Positions 35,292 through 48,006 of a stretch of DNA of 64,000 bases are shown piece after piece. The DNA comes from Siderastrea radians (Eukaryota; Cnidaria; Anthozoa; Scleractinia; Rhizangiidae): NCBI GenBank assembly GCA_964017195.1, contig OZ024894.1:36944923-37008922 (forward strand), written 5' to 3'. Both the position numbers and the translations under genes were made by a program. Position 1 is the first letter of the stretch; every line of letters begins with the position of its first letter. The notes under the pieces are model-generated. The model saw only the letters and a program-made list of their open reading frames with translations, was not told where the DNA came from and searched no databases.

Positions 35292-35900
35292 TTAGCGGAA
35301 CTCCTTTGCGGCCGAAGGCCGCAAAAGTGGAGCCCCATACCCATACTAAGAGGTATGCTGGTGATTTTTTATGGTCATGGCAAGCGGAATGGCTCGCGGG
35401 CGCGTGCGCCGTACATACATACATACATACGTACGTACATCGCATTTCATGACATTCTTACATGAGGCAATTTTCCCTGGAAGAGCAGAGACGAAGGAAA
35501 AGAGAAGGAGATAGAGATCAACAACGGGAAAGGATGAGAAACGCCACTGAAGAACAGCGTCAAGCACCCGGTCAAGCAGAGCGGAAACGAAAACGAGAAA
35601 GACGAAGGAACAGTACAGCAGAGAGATAAAGGCAACTAGAAATAAGACGGAACGGTACTGAAGAACAACGCCAGAGGAAAACTGAGAGACGCCGACAGAG
35701 AACTGTAAACATGTCGGGTACAGTTTTGTTGATTTTTATCTATTTGTGATTGGAAATAATTTTGTACCACCGAATAATTTACGTCTACGTTTTTGTTTTT
35801 TATTCTACAGATCATCAAGGGGAAAGAAGTCGTAATAGAGAGAGAACGGAGAAGAAATTTACGCCAAGGACAGCATGAAGTTACAAGGTGTTCAAAAAGG
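35292..35900 (+). mobile_element. Transposon fragment, possibly Helitron-type N-terminal region
   Basis: From 35461 the + strand reads an Arg/Glu/Gln-rich stretch (MRQFSLEEQRRRKREGDRDQ, then RMRNATEEQRQ) interrupted by TAA near 35627. It then resumes with similar RNGTEEQRQRK units. Such 'TEEQRQRR' repeats precede the Rep/helicase region of some invertebrate Helitrons (family memory). A (CATA)n/(CGTA)n run lies at 35411-35440. No Rep or helicase motif is seen, so the assignment is weak. Confidence 0.3.
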
Positions 35901-36880
35901 TAAAATCAGTTTCCTTGCTTTAGCAAAGTTTGTTTAACAAAAAAAATGTACTGTTACAAAAGGGAACTTTTCGTCAAAACTTAAACCGCACCTTTTACGG
36001 TATGTCATTTAATACTACTCGTAGAAAGTGAAAAAAAGAGGAAAAGAAACAAAACAAAACAAAACGAAAAAAGGGAACACAATTTGAGGGGGTAGTGCAA
36101 AGGTGATGGTATCATATTACAAGATTTCACAATATGGCCGCGCGCGTGACTGAGTGAGAACGAGAACACAATACCTTTTCAGCGTTAGAAATGAAAAGAT
36201 AGGCTAAAGAAACTCGACTGCCGGTCCCGAATGCCTGTTAAGTGGAATATGAATGTCTTTATTGAGGAGAAATATGGATTGCTTTGGCCCGATGCTTTAA
36301 TTGAACCAGCGTGAAGATCTGATTGCTGAGTTTCCCGGGTGAGTTTCTCGGAATTTTTCAATCATTTCACAGAATATTACGGTATGGGGAATTCGCTTTT
36401 ATTTAGAAGGATCCCACTATCTCAACTCGCTTATCTCCAATTCCCCGTTATCTCGAACAAAGAGAAATTTGTCTTGGCTTTGGTCATAAATATAATATTT
36501 CCAGTTATTTACTTTTACGACGATAACCCGCTTTTCTCAACTTTGAAGAATACCAGTGTCTTTTGTTTTCACGGAGCAAAGTGTAGTCAGGCAAAGGAGG
36601 AAACAGCTTATGAAAGCATGCAATGAAGTAAAAGGCGAAAACAAGTACCAACGCGAATCGTCAAGATGTTAACTCATTGACTAACAAAAGAATAACAAAA
36701 CAGGACATAATTGATATATGCCTCGTTCTTTTAAACTCTGAATCCAGTCATTGTTTACAATATCCTCGGCAAAACCCCTACCAAAATCCATGCAAGTAAC
36801 GAATCGACGAAAAAGCACATCCTCATTTATGTATCTACTGAAGTAGGTCTTAAATATTTTTAACCCTTATTCTGATTTCT
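35901..36880. other. Intron, nothing recognised
   Basis: A-rich stretch near 36035-36070 (AAACAAAAC repeats); otherwise no feature. Confidence 0.4.
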
Positions 36881-37250
36881 GAATTGTTTGCTTGAATTTC
36901 AATAATTTTATTTGGCTTCACTTAAGCTCAAGACTTAAGCTTATGTGTGAATTAATTTTGTTTATCACTTATGAATTGTTTTCTTGAATTTCAATAATTT
37001 TATTTGGCTTCACTTAAGCTCAAGACTTAAGCTTATGTGTGAATTAATTTTGTTTATCACTTATGAATTGTTCGCTTGAATTTCTTCAATATTATTGGGC
37101 TTCTCTTAAGCTCAAGACTTAAGCTTATGTGTGAATTAATTTTGTTTATCACTTATGAATTGTTTGCTTGAATTTCAATAATTTTATTTGGCTTCACTTA
37201 AGCTCAAGTTAAGCTTACATGTGTATGTGTGAATTTTTTTTGTTTATCAC
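36881..37250. repeat. 92-bp tandem repeat, four units
   Basis: Units begin GAATTGTTTGCTTGAATTTC at 36881, 36973, 37065 and 37157, exactly 92 bp apart. Each contains the partly palindromic CTTAAGCTCAAGACTTAAGC. The last unit is eroded. Confidence 0.9.
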
Positions 37251-37259
37251 TCAATATTA

Positions 37260-38191
37260 TGCATGGTTCAATTCTACCTGTTACCATCCTCCCCCTCCCC
37301 GGGCCTACCCCCCGGGATTTGCAATTTTTTTCTCACTTGGCAGTCTATTCCCCACCCCCGGGCACACAGAAAGAGACGATTCCCCACCTCCGGGACTCCT
37401 CATCGACCACAAATACGTTGTTTTGTGTACAAAACCTAAATGACCATATTGATTTCCGTACAATAGCAAAATCAGACGTTTTGACAAGAACTTAAATGCT
37501 TTTCTAGAGTTTATTGAAAGAAGGACACTATATGCATAATATAATAAAAACATGAACAGAAAACTGAAGAAAAAACTCTACCTGCACTGGCGTACGGCTG
37601 GCAAGTAAAGAAATTTTCTTCGCCACATGTTTTATTCTAAATATAGTGCATACGCACAAGAGGCCCATGAACAAATTGATGGCAGCATTTAAAGGAGTTT
37701 TTCTTACCTTGTTTCATAAGAACACTGGACTGAAATCTCTGTTTAACATAAAACTGTGCATCCGTTTTGATATAGAGTCTATTTAAGTGGTCTTATTATA
37801 AATATAAACACACTGAAGAAATATTTCTTTGTTTGTGACGACCACCATTCATTCGAGTATGCATCAAACGCACATTCTTTCAACAATTTATAATAAACGT
37901 ACCGTCGAACACAGATTTTAATTTTGAGAGATTACTCTTCTCTAAACAGTCTGTTACAAATACTAGAGATTTTCACTGGAAATAGGCTCCACGCGGTCCG
38001 GGGCCATCATATCAACTGAGAAGTGACGTACTTTACAAGAACAACAAGAAGTTATTTTCGATTTGCCCCCCTCCCCGACTCCCCGGGACAAGACCACTTC
38101 AAACAATTCCCCACCCCCAGGCTCGAAGGGCTGGACTTGTCCCCGGGGTTGCCTGGTGGGGGGATGGTAACAGGTAAAATTGAACCATGCA
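37260..38191. mobile_element. Inverted-repeat element with TTA target duplication
   Basis: Left end TGCATGGTTCAATTCTACCT pairs with right end AATTGAACCATGCA. The symmetry continues inward (CCTGTTACCATCC / GGATGGTAACAGG). TTA flanks both sides (37257-37259 and 38192-38194). At 932 bp with C/G-rich blocks and no ORF of note, it is a non-autonomous element, possibly of PIF/Harbinger type. Confidence 0.7.
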
Positions 38192-38194
38192 TTA

Positions 38195-41062
38195 GTTCAG
38201 AAGGCGACTGCAATTTGCCATTTTTTTTTCGATCTCAGTTAACCTACATGTATGAAATAAAAGCACTGCATTGTGGAAAGTGCTTCTTACTATTTGTCAC
38301 TCATAATGGAATGTTCATGTTTTAGAAAGTTTAAATAATTACTGCATGCATTTTTTGGTTTTCTCAAAAATCATTGTATTCCCAAGGGGGGGGAATCCAG
38401 ATGTAAGCAAAGGATTTTTTTATGCAATTGACATATTTGTACTGATGTGTTTTTGCTTTCTAAAGGCAATCTGGCTTGTTTAACTGACAATTGTCTGCTG
38501 GGATTAGTTAGAACATGTTTGATTAATTGCAATTGGCTCTTTACTGAGTTAAGCAAAGGAGACTGGAGATGAGTGAACATCCAGTAAACTTAAATGAGGT
38601 CCTGCCATTTTGTTGCTCATTCGATCGATTGATATTCAAGTGCTTTACCTTACCTGTATTACCCAATGAACTGTGCAAAGGGCGGAAGACAATTACATGT
38701 AACCACTTTTTAGACAAATGGCTAAAAGAGTTTGGATAGCTGCAAATGAGGGGTTCAGGCGATGATTTATTAATTATTTGTTAGGATTCCACAAAAGCTG
38801 GAAAGAAGAACACTTTCACGGGTGGATGCAAAAATTTCCAACAATGGGTCTTGTACGTCTCATGAATCAGGTGGATCACAAAAGTAAAGCAAAGTATAGC
38901 TTCGGCAACAACATTTCAAAGCGGGAAGTGACAATGCTAGCAAAGTGAATGACGACTCCCTTAATAACTGACATTGAGTATAATTACTATTCTGTTCACC
39001 CATTCTTTCTGTTCATTAATGTCACATTGGTCAAAAATTGCGTTGTGAATGCTTTAATAATGTATGTTACATACAATATTAGTTATTTGATGTTGTCAAA
39101 AGAAAAACAATGAAGTTAATATTATTTTAAGGATGAAAGTAATTTGACAGGTGCTCGTTCTCATGAATTTTGCACTCCAAGAACTGAAAATTTTCTTCAA
39201 TTGATGAACTTAGAGTTGAGGAGGGGAAAGAAAACAAAGATGCTCCAATGAAAGTCTAATTTATTTGAATTGTAACTACAGTGTACCTTTTATTTGCAGT
39301 CCTCTATCAGGCATTTAACTCGACTTTTAGTGGCCCTGGTCAGTTTTAAATCGCCACTGGCGACTGGGCGACTGCCATTTTTTAGCCCTGAATGTTTTTT
39401 TTTTTTTCACTGATCCTTTTTTTCTGTTCTAGGCATATATGCCAGCAGTGATCAGTGATGCAGCATTTTCTTACAGTGAAGTTAAGGTACGTGGAAGATA
39501 TCAGTTAATATATAATTAGCCCAGCTTACGTATCTAATTGTTCAGTAAATTGAACTGGATTGAATGCAGTGATTGGGTTAATTTGGGTTCGGTAGTTGAA
39601 CACAATTGATGACCAAAAATATGCCTATATATACAGCTGTGTTTGATTCCATTCAATTTCTGAACCCAGTCAAACATAATTAAACAGTTTTAAAATCATT
39701 CAAGTATATAGATTTAGCCAAGCCTAAAAGTGGAGCTCCAATTTTTATTTGGCAATCCTATTATTCACAATGGAAAATAAAAATTGAACCAAGGATAAAA
39801 TTGAACCACAACATTTACATGAGTGTGCCATCAAGACTTCCATTTGGGTGGCAATGAGAGCCTTTACATCTGGACTTAAGGGAGGAGACTCTTAATCACC
39901 ATATTGTTGCTGTGGGAAGTTCCTCAGAACCATCATATCTTGGAAACCCTATTACTTCCACAGATAAGCTGCTTGGCCACGTTTGTTTTATGGGAAAGGT
40001 TTTCAAGATTTTCAAGTCACAACCATATTCAGCATGTCATTTGACCTGAACAGAAAAAATGCTAAAACTCAAACAGCATACAGTTCTCGCTATTGTAAAC
40101 ATTGCGAACATTTAAAGATTATCAGGATGCAAAATTTTAAGCAACAGTTTCTAGAAATTTGCTTTATTATGAATATAAAAGTTGTGATGGCACAAGCACA
40201 TATCTTTATACATTTTTGTGCTGTAGTTCTTCTATTCTTTGTAAAAACAGTAATTGCATGCTTCAGATTGTAAAGAAGGGTGGGGCGATTCGCAAAAAAG
40301 TCGGAACTTTACTAGTTTCCTCTTAGTTTTACTGATTTTCTTTTTAATGTGCAGTTGCATGGGACTGGCAGTAGCTATGCGTGCACAATGTTCAGTTGTG
40401 GAATTCATATGTTCTTCTTCATTACTTCACCAATATAGTGGCAGGAAACGCTGTAAACAGCGTATGACAGAATACCATCCACAAAAATCCCTTAGCAACA
40501 ATGCGAGATTTGTAGTTAAGAATCTCCACTCCTCAAGTTACAAAATCCTTTTTTCACGGTGATGTGAGATTTATCTGGATGGCAATATGGTTAATTACAG
40601 GGGGGTAACTTAATGCAGAATGAATCAAATAGTTACACCATGTTTACGTGATACCGGTATGAACTCACCCAGGTATGGCTTGCACTGTTACGAGATTTTG
40701 TGTTGTAATCATATAACAAATACAGAGAAGCAAGAGGGGACTGGGGTGAACTTGTAGCAGAATGAAAAGCATACAATGAACTGGTGTCATGCAAACACCC
40801 CCTCAGACTATAAAGTTGAGCAGCTCTCAAGAATGTTTAACAACATCCTCAGATAACCAGGGGCAGTAAAACCCTGATTTCATTAAAACAGTGTAAACTC
40901 AGACTGGTGCAATTTTGTTTACATGAGACCAGTCTGAAATTCAGACTGGCATAAGTATTTACATGAGACCAACCATCTTGAAAAATACAGTTTACCTTAC
41001 ATCCACTTGGATTGCTTCAATGCCACTTATTTAAATGCACATGCTCAAAACTGAAAACAAAT
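38195..41062. other. Intron; one dispersed terminus motif
   Basis: At 39705-39739 the reverse-oriented motif TATATAGATTTAGCCAAGCC then TAAAAGTGGAGCTCC occurs. Around 40895-40985 there are AGACTGGT/ACCAGTCT palindromic pieces. The small ORFs here have no support. Confidence 0.45.
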
Positions 41063-41536
41063 ACCGTAAACTGCCACTTATAAGCCCACCTACTTACAAG
41101 CCCCCCCCCCCCGGCTATAGGCCCATCCACCTGTAAACAAAAAATACATCCGGTAATATGCCACCCCCCCCCCCCCCAGATATAAGCCCTCCTCTAGTTT
41201 TCCCTGTTTCCTTAATATCAAGCACTCTCACAGAAAACTGCAAAGATTAACTCTGAGCTTCTGTTTTGTTATGTTCCGGTTACGTTCGCGTTGTTGCAGT
41301 TTTGATTTTGTTGTTAAAATTGAAGTGAATTCGATTTATTGTGACATTTCAAAGGTTAATTACAAACTGGTACATTAAAAACGTATTTCGATCAACACTG
41401 CTGTGGCTCATTTTGTAACGTTTTTCTTATCCCGCTTATAAGCCCCCCCGGATATAAGCCCCTCCATTTATAAGCCCACCCAAAACCCCTTACAAAGTTG
41501 TATCAGCCTAGGGCTTATAAGCGGCAGTTTACAGTG
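41063..41536. mobile_element. Small inverted-repeat element (about 470 bp)
   Basis: Left end TACCGTAAACTGCCACTTAT-AAGCCC pairs with right end GGGCTTATAAGCGGCAGTTT-ACAGTG. The interior has repeated TTATAAGCCC blocks near both ends and poly-C tracts. No ORF, so a MITE. Confidence 0.6.
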
Positions 41537-42179
41537 TCTTAAAACATTTGGGGTAGTTTTTCATGCGAGCGTGCATGCTCAGTGCATGACACGGCATGAC
41601 ATAATGCCAATTTTGTGAATTGTGTGCGCAGTATGGATGCGCAGAAAAAATTGCGCAAATATCCTTAGAACCTCCCTAAAGCCACGGGCTTACTTTTGGC
41701 AACTGAGGTAATTAAACTCTGCTTTGTTTCCCATACAGGTTTTTATTCCATCAACCTGATGTCAGAAAAAATATGGCAGTTTATTGTAAGGCTTTGGTTA
41801 ATAAATTTGTACTCTTAGCTACATGTATGTTCCCAGGCAGACATTATCAATTGAAATAAAAAATTTTAAGAGCAGTTTTGAAATAAGGTTTTATATTTTT
41901 GTTTTTTTTTTTTGGTAAATTTTGATGTTGGTGATTAGTTTGACTGTATCCACATACACTTCATGTTCCCTCAGTAACACATCCATACACCAGTAGCATT
42001 TCAGTTATTTGGGAGTAACCCTACCCCCCCCCCCCCACACACACAAGCACACACACAACTAACTTCCCAGGAATAATGATTCAGACTTATTTACTTGAAT
42101 TCACTTGACAGGGAAAACTATTTCAAATGATGGATTCACCACAGTCTGATCCCCTCTTGTTAGTTCATTACATGACAGG
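41537..42179. other. Intron, nothing recognised
   Basis: A (C)n(CA)n stretch lies at about 42022-42058. No gene signal. Confidence 0.4.
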
Positions 42180-43520
42180 TTTCTGACTATCCTGAAATGA
42201 TTTATGAAGAGGCTTTTCTTTTTGTTTCTCTTTGCTACCAGATTATGACAATCAGTAACATTGCTCATTGGTGACATTAGATGCAGTGTAAAGGCTAATG
42301 ATCAAACCAAAAACAAATTCAACCACAAGATTTACTACCATCACAGTCAGGGGTAGTAACATAGTGAGTCATAATCTGTGCATCAAATAAAGTCACTAGT
42401 GGTTACTGGACCATTTGTTATTCGCGTTGGCAACACTGTTAGTCACAAATTTTTAATTGACTGATTGACCGATTTATCAACTAAGTGGTTGAGTGGTTGA
42501 TTCATGACTGATGGGTACTTAAAGAGATTGATTTTAATATAATAGTCCCTGGGCATCAATGAGAGTAAACAAGGTACATTGTTATTCCACTATAGCATCA
42601 GTTTATCATATAAGGGGGAAACACATACATGAGGGTATGAGTGTATTGCACTGTAGTGTCCCGGTTTCAAATCACTCATTGAATAAATCATTTAAAATGA
42701 TAGGCAAATATTGTAGTGGAATAATAAATATCATTCAGTGGTTTTACAGATAATGGTCAAGGACATTTTACCGGTACTCATTGCTCGCATTTTTCCTCGC
42801 TCTATACCACACAACTTATCTGTCAAACCACTGAATAAGGTGGAGGTATTTTTCAATTAGTACCTTGTCTATGCAATTTGACAACTCTGCAAAAATGTAA
42901 ATAAATTAAACCGTAGACTTGTGGCAGAGAAAAGGCCGAGGTAAGGTGAACAAAAATAATTATTGTGCCCAATATTTAAGTTTACAACCAAAAACTGGGG
43001 CTTATTTAGAATTTTGTAAAACAGGTTCATACCTGCCATCCATCCCCATTTAATGGGAATTGTCCCAATTTTGGAGTTTCAAAACCTAAAAAAATCGGGA
43101 CATTCCGATTTTCCAGGAAAAAAAAGACAATTTGGAACTGGATTATTAAAGATTGGCCTTCAATTGGTCTTTTTTTGACTTTTCTTTTGTTTTGTGCAAT
43201 ACATGTGGTGCTTGAGACCATTAAACAACACCTGAGAATTCTAATGCTAAGACAGTACAGTACAGGCAATATTTTTAAAAATTAATGCAAAAACCCTAGA
43301 GCATCCTAGACCCTGCTCAGTGTTGGGGGGCAGTGGGGGGGGGGGGGGGGCAGGGCACTACCCCAGGACTGGGGTGAGCATGGGGGGGGGGTGGTCCCTA
43401 TTTCTGATTTTATAAGGTTGCCAGGTATGCAGATTCTAATTTGATGAGAGGTGTATTTACCTAAACTATAATATTGCTGTCAGGTACCACTTGAGATAAT
43501 AATAATTAAAAACAATATTA
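42180..43520 (+). repeat. Old direct duplication, left copy
   Basis: Shares many blocks with 44607-45690: AGATTATGACAATCAGTAAC / AGATTATGGCAATCAGTAAC, GAGTCATAATCTGTGCATCA, GGACCATTTGTTATTCGC, and TTCTAATTTGATGAGAGGTG. It is diverged by substitutions and indels, so much older than the 15 kb duplication. Confidence 0.75.
43028..43435. mobile_element. Insertion with CATACCTGCCA / TGCCAGGTATG ends
   Basis: Inverted ends CATACCTGCCA and TGCCAGGTATG bound about 400 bp. The right-hand copy of the surrounding duplication reads GGTTCTAATTTGATGAGAGG straight through at 45612, showing the empty site. Contains long poly-G tracts. Confidence 0.6.
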
Positions 43521-44606
43521 TAATTATAATAAGAACCTTCCCAGAATGCTTTGTACCAGAAAAATTTCAATGCAAAATAACTTAGTTAATTTGTGGTCGA
43601 AGAGAATGCTGTACCATGTGTTATTTACAACTTCGTGAAAGTTATCCCTCACATTAACGTTAGGGTGATGACGTCATTATTCACGTGACTATGGCAAAAA
43701 ATATGTTTTAGCTCACTGCAAGAACAGGCCTCCATCAATTCAAAAGCAGATAACATGCCCTGATAGTCATAGGAATGGGCAATATGGAAATTGCCACTTG
43801 ACATCTGGCATTTGAAAGTTAAGGTGGCTCTGTACAGGAGCATTTCCCAGGGGACTGGTAAGGAGTCAGTAACTATGGTAGTTTAAGGCGGAGAGAAACA
43901 AAGCTTGGCTGGTTAATAGTACTTCGCATGAAAGTAACGACCATGATATGCTCACTGTTGTGACGTCATTGGTCACGTGACCAGAGCGCACAGAAAATTC
44001 AAATCACTTTAAAACTGCTTTAAGCTCAATAAATTCGTAATTTCTCACAGTAATATCGCCGAAAAAATTGCAAGTTATTCAAAAACGTTCATTATTATTT
44101 TTCCTTTTGAAAAAAGCACAATGAAAAATGAACCTTAAACTTTTGATAATCCCCTGTTTTGTGAGGTTTTAATATAAATGTAAAAACGAATCAGCATATT
44201 TGATTTCAAACTATGCTCTTTCTAACTACGTTAACAGTTTTTTTTTTAAAATTCGTTTTCATAGAGCTTAGGGATGTGAATTTGCAGGCACGCGGAGTAC
44301 TGGACACCAATGTCACGGATTGCTCAGGAAGACTGGTGCACTTTTTAGGCGCGGCGGCATAGCTAGCGACAAAAGCTGAAAAATAGAGTTAAAAGGTGTT
44401 TTGCTAACTTTCTGTCGGTCCGTTTCTGCTAAAGAATTGTTAATGGTTTTTCCGAAAGAGGACAGCACTTCATTTCTCGCTGCATTGCTCATGTCAGGTA
44501 CGTGTAATTAAAGCTTTTTATTGTCTTCGGTAAACAGCTTAATATATAGCAGGGCTTTACCGATCGATCATTTTTGTTTAATGTTTCATATGTCAGTTCA
44601 TTGCCT
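43521..44606. other. Intron, nothing recognised
   Basis: Two related short stretches (GACGTCATTATTCACGTGAC near 43670, GACGTCATTGGTCACGTGAC near 43961). No gene. Confidence 0.4.
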
Positions 44607-45388
44607 ATTAGGTTTCAGACTATTCTGAAATGATTTAGGAAGAGGCTATTCCTTTTGTTTTTCTTTGGTACCAGATTATGGCAATCAGTAACAATGCTTA
44701 TTGGTGACAAATTATCAAACCAAAAAGAACTAAAGTCTCGAGATCTACTGCCATCACGGTCTGGGGTAGTAAGAGAGTGAGTCATAATCTGTGCATCAAA
44801 TAAAGTCACTAGTCATTACTGGACCATTTGTTATTCGCATTGGCAACACTGAAGTCACAGATTGATTGATTTATTGATTTATTGATTGACTGATTGATTG
44901 ATTGATTGATTGATTGATTTTTTAATTGGCTGATTGACTGATTTATCAGCCAGTTGGTTAAGTGGTTGATTGATTGACTGATTGGTACTTAAAATAGATG
45001 AATGAATTGATTCACCTGAATTACATGTAAGTAATTACATGCATAATGCTGCACTTCTTCCCATGTTCCTCTGGCAGTAAAATAATACCCGGCATCAGTC
45101 GAAACATAAAATAATTTTCAAGCCCCAATGTCCTGACATAATTGTAAGCAAATAATTTATTTGTAATTAGCAAGTAGTAGGTAAGAAGGTGTATTAGAGA
45201 GCAGGACTATTAGAGCTTTTACAGTAATTTAAATTATATTTCATATTAACTCCAGTAAGCTACTCCTTCTGAGTAACTACCACTATTGGACAGTTAAGAA
45301 AGAAAGCAATGCCCTGGGATGTTTTAGGGTTCACTACTTCCTACTATTAATTAAACTTCCTGGGGAATTAATACAAGTAAATAAGGTA

Positions 45389-45430
<42 letters not shown>

Positions 45431-45687
45431 TCAACTACAGCGTCATTTTACCATATAAGGAGACAAATATGAGTATGAGAGCGTCTTACACTGTAGAAAA
45501 CGTATTGCACAGTATCCCAGTTTCAAATCACTTATTGAATAAAGCATTTAAATTGCTTAGATATTTAAGTTTATATTATCTACAACAGAGGCTTATTTAA
45601 AATTTATGAAACACTGGTTCTAATTTGATGAGAGGTGTATTACTAATGATTAACTAATAATTATAATATTGTTTTCCGGTCTCACTT

Positions 45688-45690
<3 letters not shown>
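44607..45690 (+). repeat. Old direct duplication, right copy
   Basis: Counterpart of 42180-43520, without the insertion at 43028-43435 but with expanded GATT (about 44860-44985) and ATC (about 45390-45432) tracts. Confidence 0.75.
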
Positions 45691-45741
<51 letters not shown>

Positions 45742-46060
45742 ATAATAATAAATAAAATAAATACTAATAAATAAATAAATAAATAAAAATTGGAGTTCCG
45801 CTTTTAGGCTTGGCTAAATCTATATATTAGTATTGTATCAATGTATCTGGCCGGGAAACGTTGCTTAAAAATTGAAAGAAAACATCCGTCCCTATCCACG
45901 TTGCTTTGGATAGCTGTTACCATATCAAGGGTTGCGGGTTGGGTAGATTAAAACCCGTACGGTGAAGAGTAGATAAACACCTTTCCTTTTTAGGTATGAT
46001 TAAAGTACCTTTTTAGGTATGTTTAACTATTTTGTGTAAAAGGGATGACTTTCTTTCTAG
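45691..46060. repeat. (AAT)n/(AATA)n tract and dispersed terminus motif
   Basis: About 45691-45788 is AAT and AATA repeats. 45791-45830 carries TTTTAGGCTTGGCTAAATCT then ATATATTAG. The rest leads to the acceptor TTCTTTCTAG at 46060. Confidence 0.7.
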
Positions 46061-46171
46061 GAAATTGCACCGACTACACAGGTGCATACAGATGCAGCTG
46101 TCAGCCAGGATATGGTGGACAGAATTGTGACATCGATATTGATGAGTGCCAATCATCGCCTTGCGGACATG
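46061..46171 (+). CDS. VWDE-like gene, exon 7: EGF half / next EGF start
   Basis: 111 nt, phase 1-1, acceptor TTCTTTCTAG, donor GTTAGT. Reads [18 protein letters not shown], then [17 protein letters not shown]. It finishes the EGF started in exon 6 and opens a calcium-binding EGF (D-I-D-E-C). The phase matches both neighbours. Confidence 0.85.
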
Positions 46172-46442
46172 GTTAGTCTTAAGTTAGGGATTCACTGCTT
46201 CTATCATTGAAAGGCGGAGGGGGGGGGGGACTCTTAACTTCCTTATTATTGCTATGGTAAGTCCCTGATCATCATATCATGGAATCCCTGAATTCCACGG
46301 ATAAGCTGCTTGACCACATTTGTTTCATGGGAAAGTATTTCAAGATTTTCGAGTCACAACCATATTTGGCAAGTCACGTGACTTGTACAGACCAAAGCTT
46401 TATTTATTTGAGTATACGTGAATATATATGTAATTCTAACAG

Positions 46443-46553
46443 GAGTGTGTGTCGATCAAGTAAATGGCTACCAATGTCAGTGCCAGAATGGTTACACTGG
46501 TCGTCACTGCAACATTGACATCAACGAGTGCCAGTCTTCGCCTTGTGCCCACG
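46443..46553 (+). CDS. VWDE-like gene, exon 8: EGF half / next EGF start
   Basis: 111 nt, phase 1-1, acceptor TTCTAACAG, donor GTAATA. Reads [18 protein letters not shown], then [17 protein letters not shown]: the canonical CVD..NGY.C.C..GY.G..C half of a calcium-binding EGF and the start of the next. Confidence 0.9.
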
Positions 46554-46639
46554 GTAATATTTTTCCTGTTAATCTTTTTTGGTTAATTTCTGTTCAATGC
46601 TTACCGGCTCAACTTCATACGCACAATTCACATTTGGTT

Positions 46640-46712
46640 ATCTCAGTAGTCTAGTGGTTACGATAACTGACTGTTTAACAGGAGAGCAGGGTTCGAGTCT
46701 CGGTTGGACACA
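46640..46712 (+). ncRNA. tRNA-like sequence (tRNA-derived repeat or tRNA relic)
   Basis: A box-like TAGTGGTTACG at about 46652-46662 and a near-canonical B box GGTTCGAGTCT at 46690-46700 are spaced as in a tRNA. I could not form convincing acceptor and anticodon stems, so a SINE head or decayed tRNA is more likely than a working gene. Confidence 0.35.
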
Positions 46713-46957
46713 TTTTCACTCATTTCTTAGCTGTTTAATTTTTGTGTCCACGTCGTACGCAGAAAATTACATAAGTCATAAATAAGTTGGCGATCCGAAG
46801 AAAACGATACGTTAAATGTTAAATGCTCAATATATATAACCATACTAGGGCATTTTTGGTCAAAATAAGTGAACAATTCGGCCTAACTGACTGACATTGA
46901 TTATTCGCCCTTTAAAATGTCCCATATATGTAATTTGCGTTTCCAACTCTTGTACAG

Positions 46958-47068
46958 GAACATGTGTGGACGAAATCAGCAAATTCACGTGCAACTGTGA
47001 AGCAGGGTTTACCGGACTGACATGCGAAGAAGACATCGATGATTGTCTCCTAACCGTCTGCGGGAACG
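46958..47068 (+). CDS. VWDE-like gene, exon 9: EGF half / next EGF start
   Basis: 111 nt, phase 1-1, acceptor CTTGTACAG, donor GTAATT. Reads GTCVDEISKFTCNCEAGF, then TGLTCEEDIDDCLLTVC. Completes a calcium-binding EGF and starts another (D-I-D-D-C). Confidence 0.9.
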
Positions 47069-48006
47069 GTAATTGCGATTTGGGGAAAGCACTTTTATTT
47101 TTCTAAAAGGGAGAGGGGGGGAGGGTTGGTCGGAGCCCCTTGCCTTGGGTGTTTTGTGGTGTTGCAATCCTTAGAAACTATTTTATCTTTAGTAGAAACC
47201 CTGTGATATGCCCTGCGAAATGAGGCATACATTATGAGTTGTGGGGTTGTTGGGGGGCCAGGAGGCCATCTAAGATGACCGCCATTTTGAATGGCCATTC
47301 AACTTTAGAAATTACAGACACCAAAATCAAGCCATTCTTTATGAGAAACCTGCATTAAGTGGACACCTTTCCAAGAGATATGTTAGGACATAATGGCATT
47401 GCCCTCTGCTTCGAAGACCGTGTTTTCCAGGTAATTTAGTATTTCTAGGCGGAACGGCCAGATGTGAAAGGTTTACGATAAAGGATATCAAGTATACTTG
47501 TAAATACAGGTCAGGAATATAATTTAAGATTAATAATTAGCTATTGTCTTGCATTTTATCAGGAACACCCTGTATTAAGCGGACACTAGCGAGGGTCCCA
47601 AGGGTGTCCGCTTAATAAAGGTTTCACTGTATCAAAAACCGACTCTCGTTTAAAAACCCTATCGATCTACCCCGCCGTGCGTTACGCAAGAAAAAAACAA
47701 TAAACGCATACTTATTGTGTGTCGCGTGCTCACTGGAGGCCACACGGTTATTAAATGACTGACGACGTGCAAGGAGTTGGACTTCGTGAAAAAATAATGG
47801 ATAGAAAATCTAAAGAAAAATCTAGGAGAATACCAACGAGCATCCATAGGATGAAAAAACCTCACCGCCCTCGTTGCAATAACGTAGAGGAAAAACCCCA
47901 GCCCTATGGATGGTACTCTCCGACCTGCTGGGTTCGGTCTTATTAAACTCCTAAAGATTCGGACACTGAAAGTAACGATTGAAAATTGTCCTTGACATAA
48001 CCATCT
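47069..48006. other. Intron with dispersed repeat and a hairpin motif
   Basis: 47105-47240 is a member of the family also at 13395 and 63710 (TTTAGTAGAAACCCTGTGAT). 47573-47585 (ATTAAGCGGACAC) pairs with 47604-47616, a common end of small DNA elements. No gene. Confidence 0.5.

Noticed and set aside
36881..37250. CRISPR-like array
   Set aside because: The 92-bp units are contiguous tandem copies without unique spacers, and the genome is clearly eukaryotic.
46640..46712. Functional tRNA gene
   Set aside because: A- and B-box motifs are present, but acceptor and anticodon stems do not pair convincingly. Kept only as a tRNA-like sequence.
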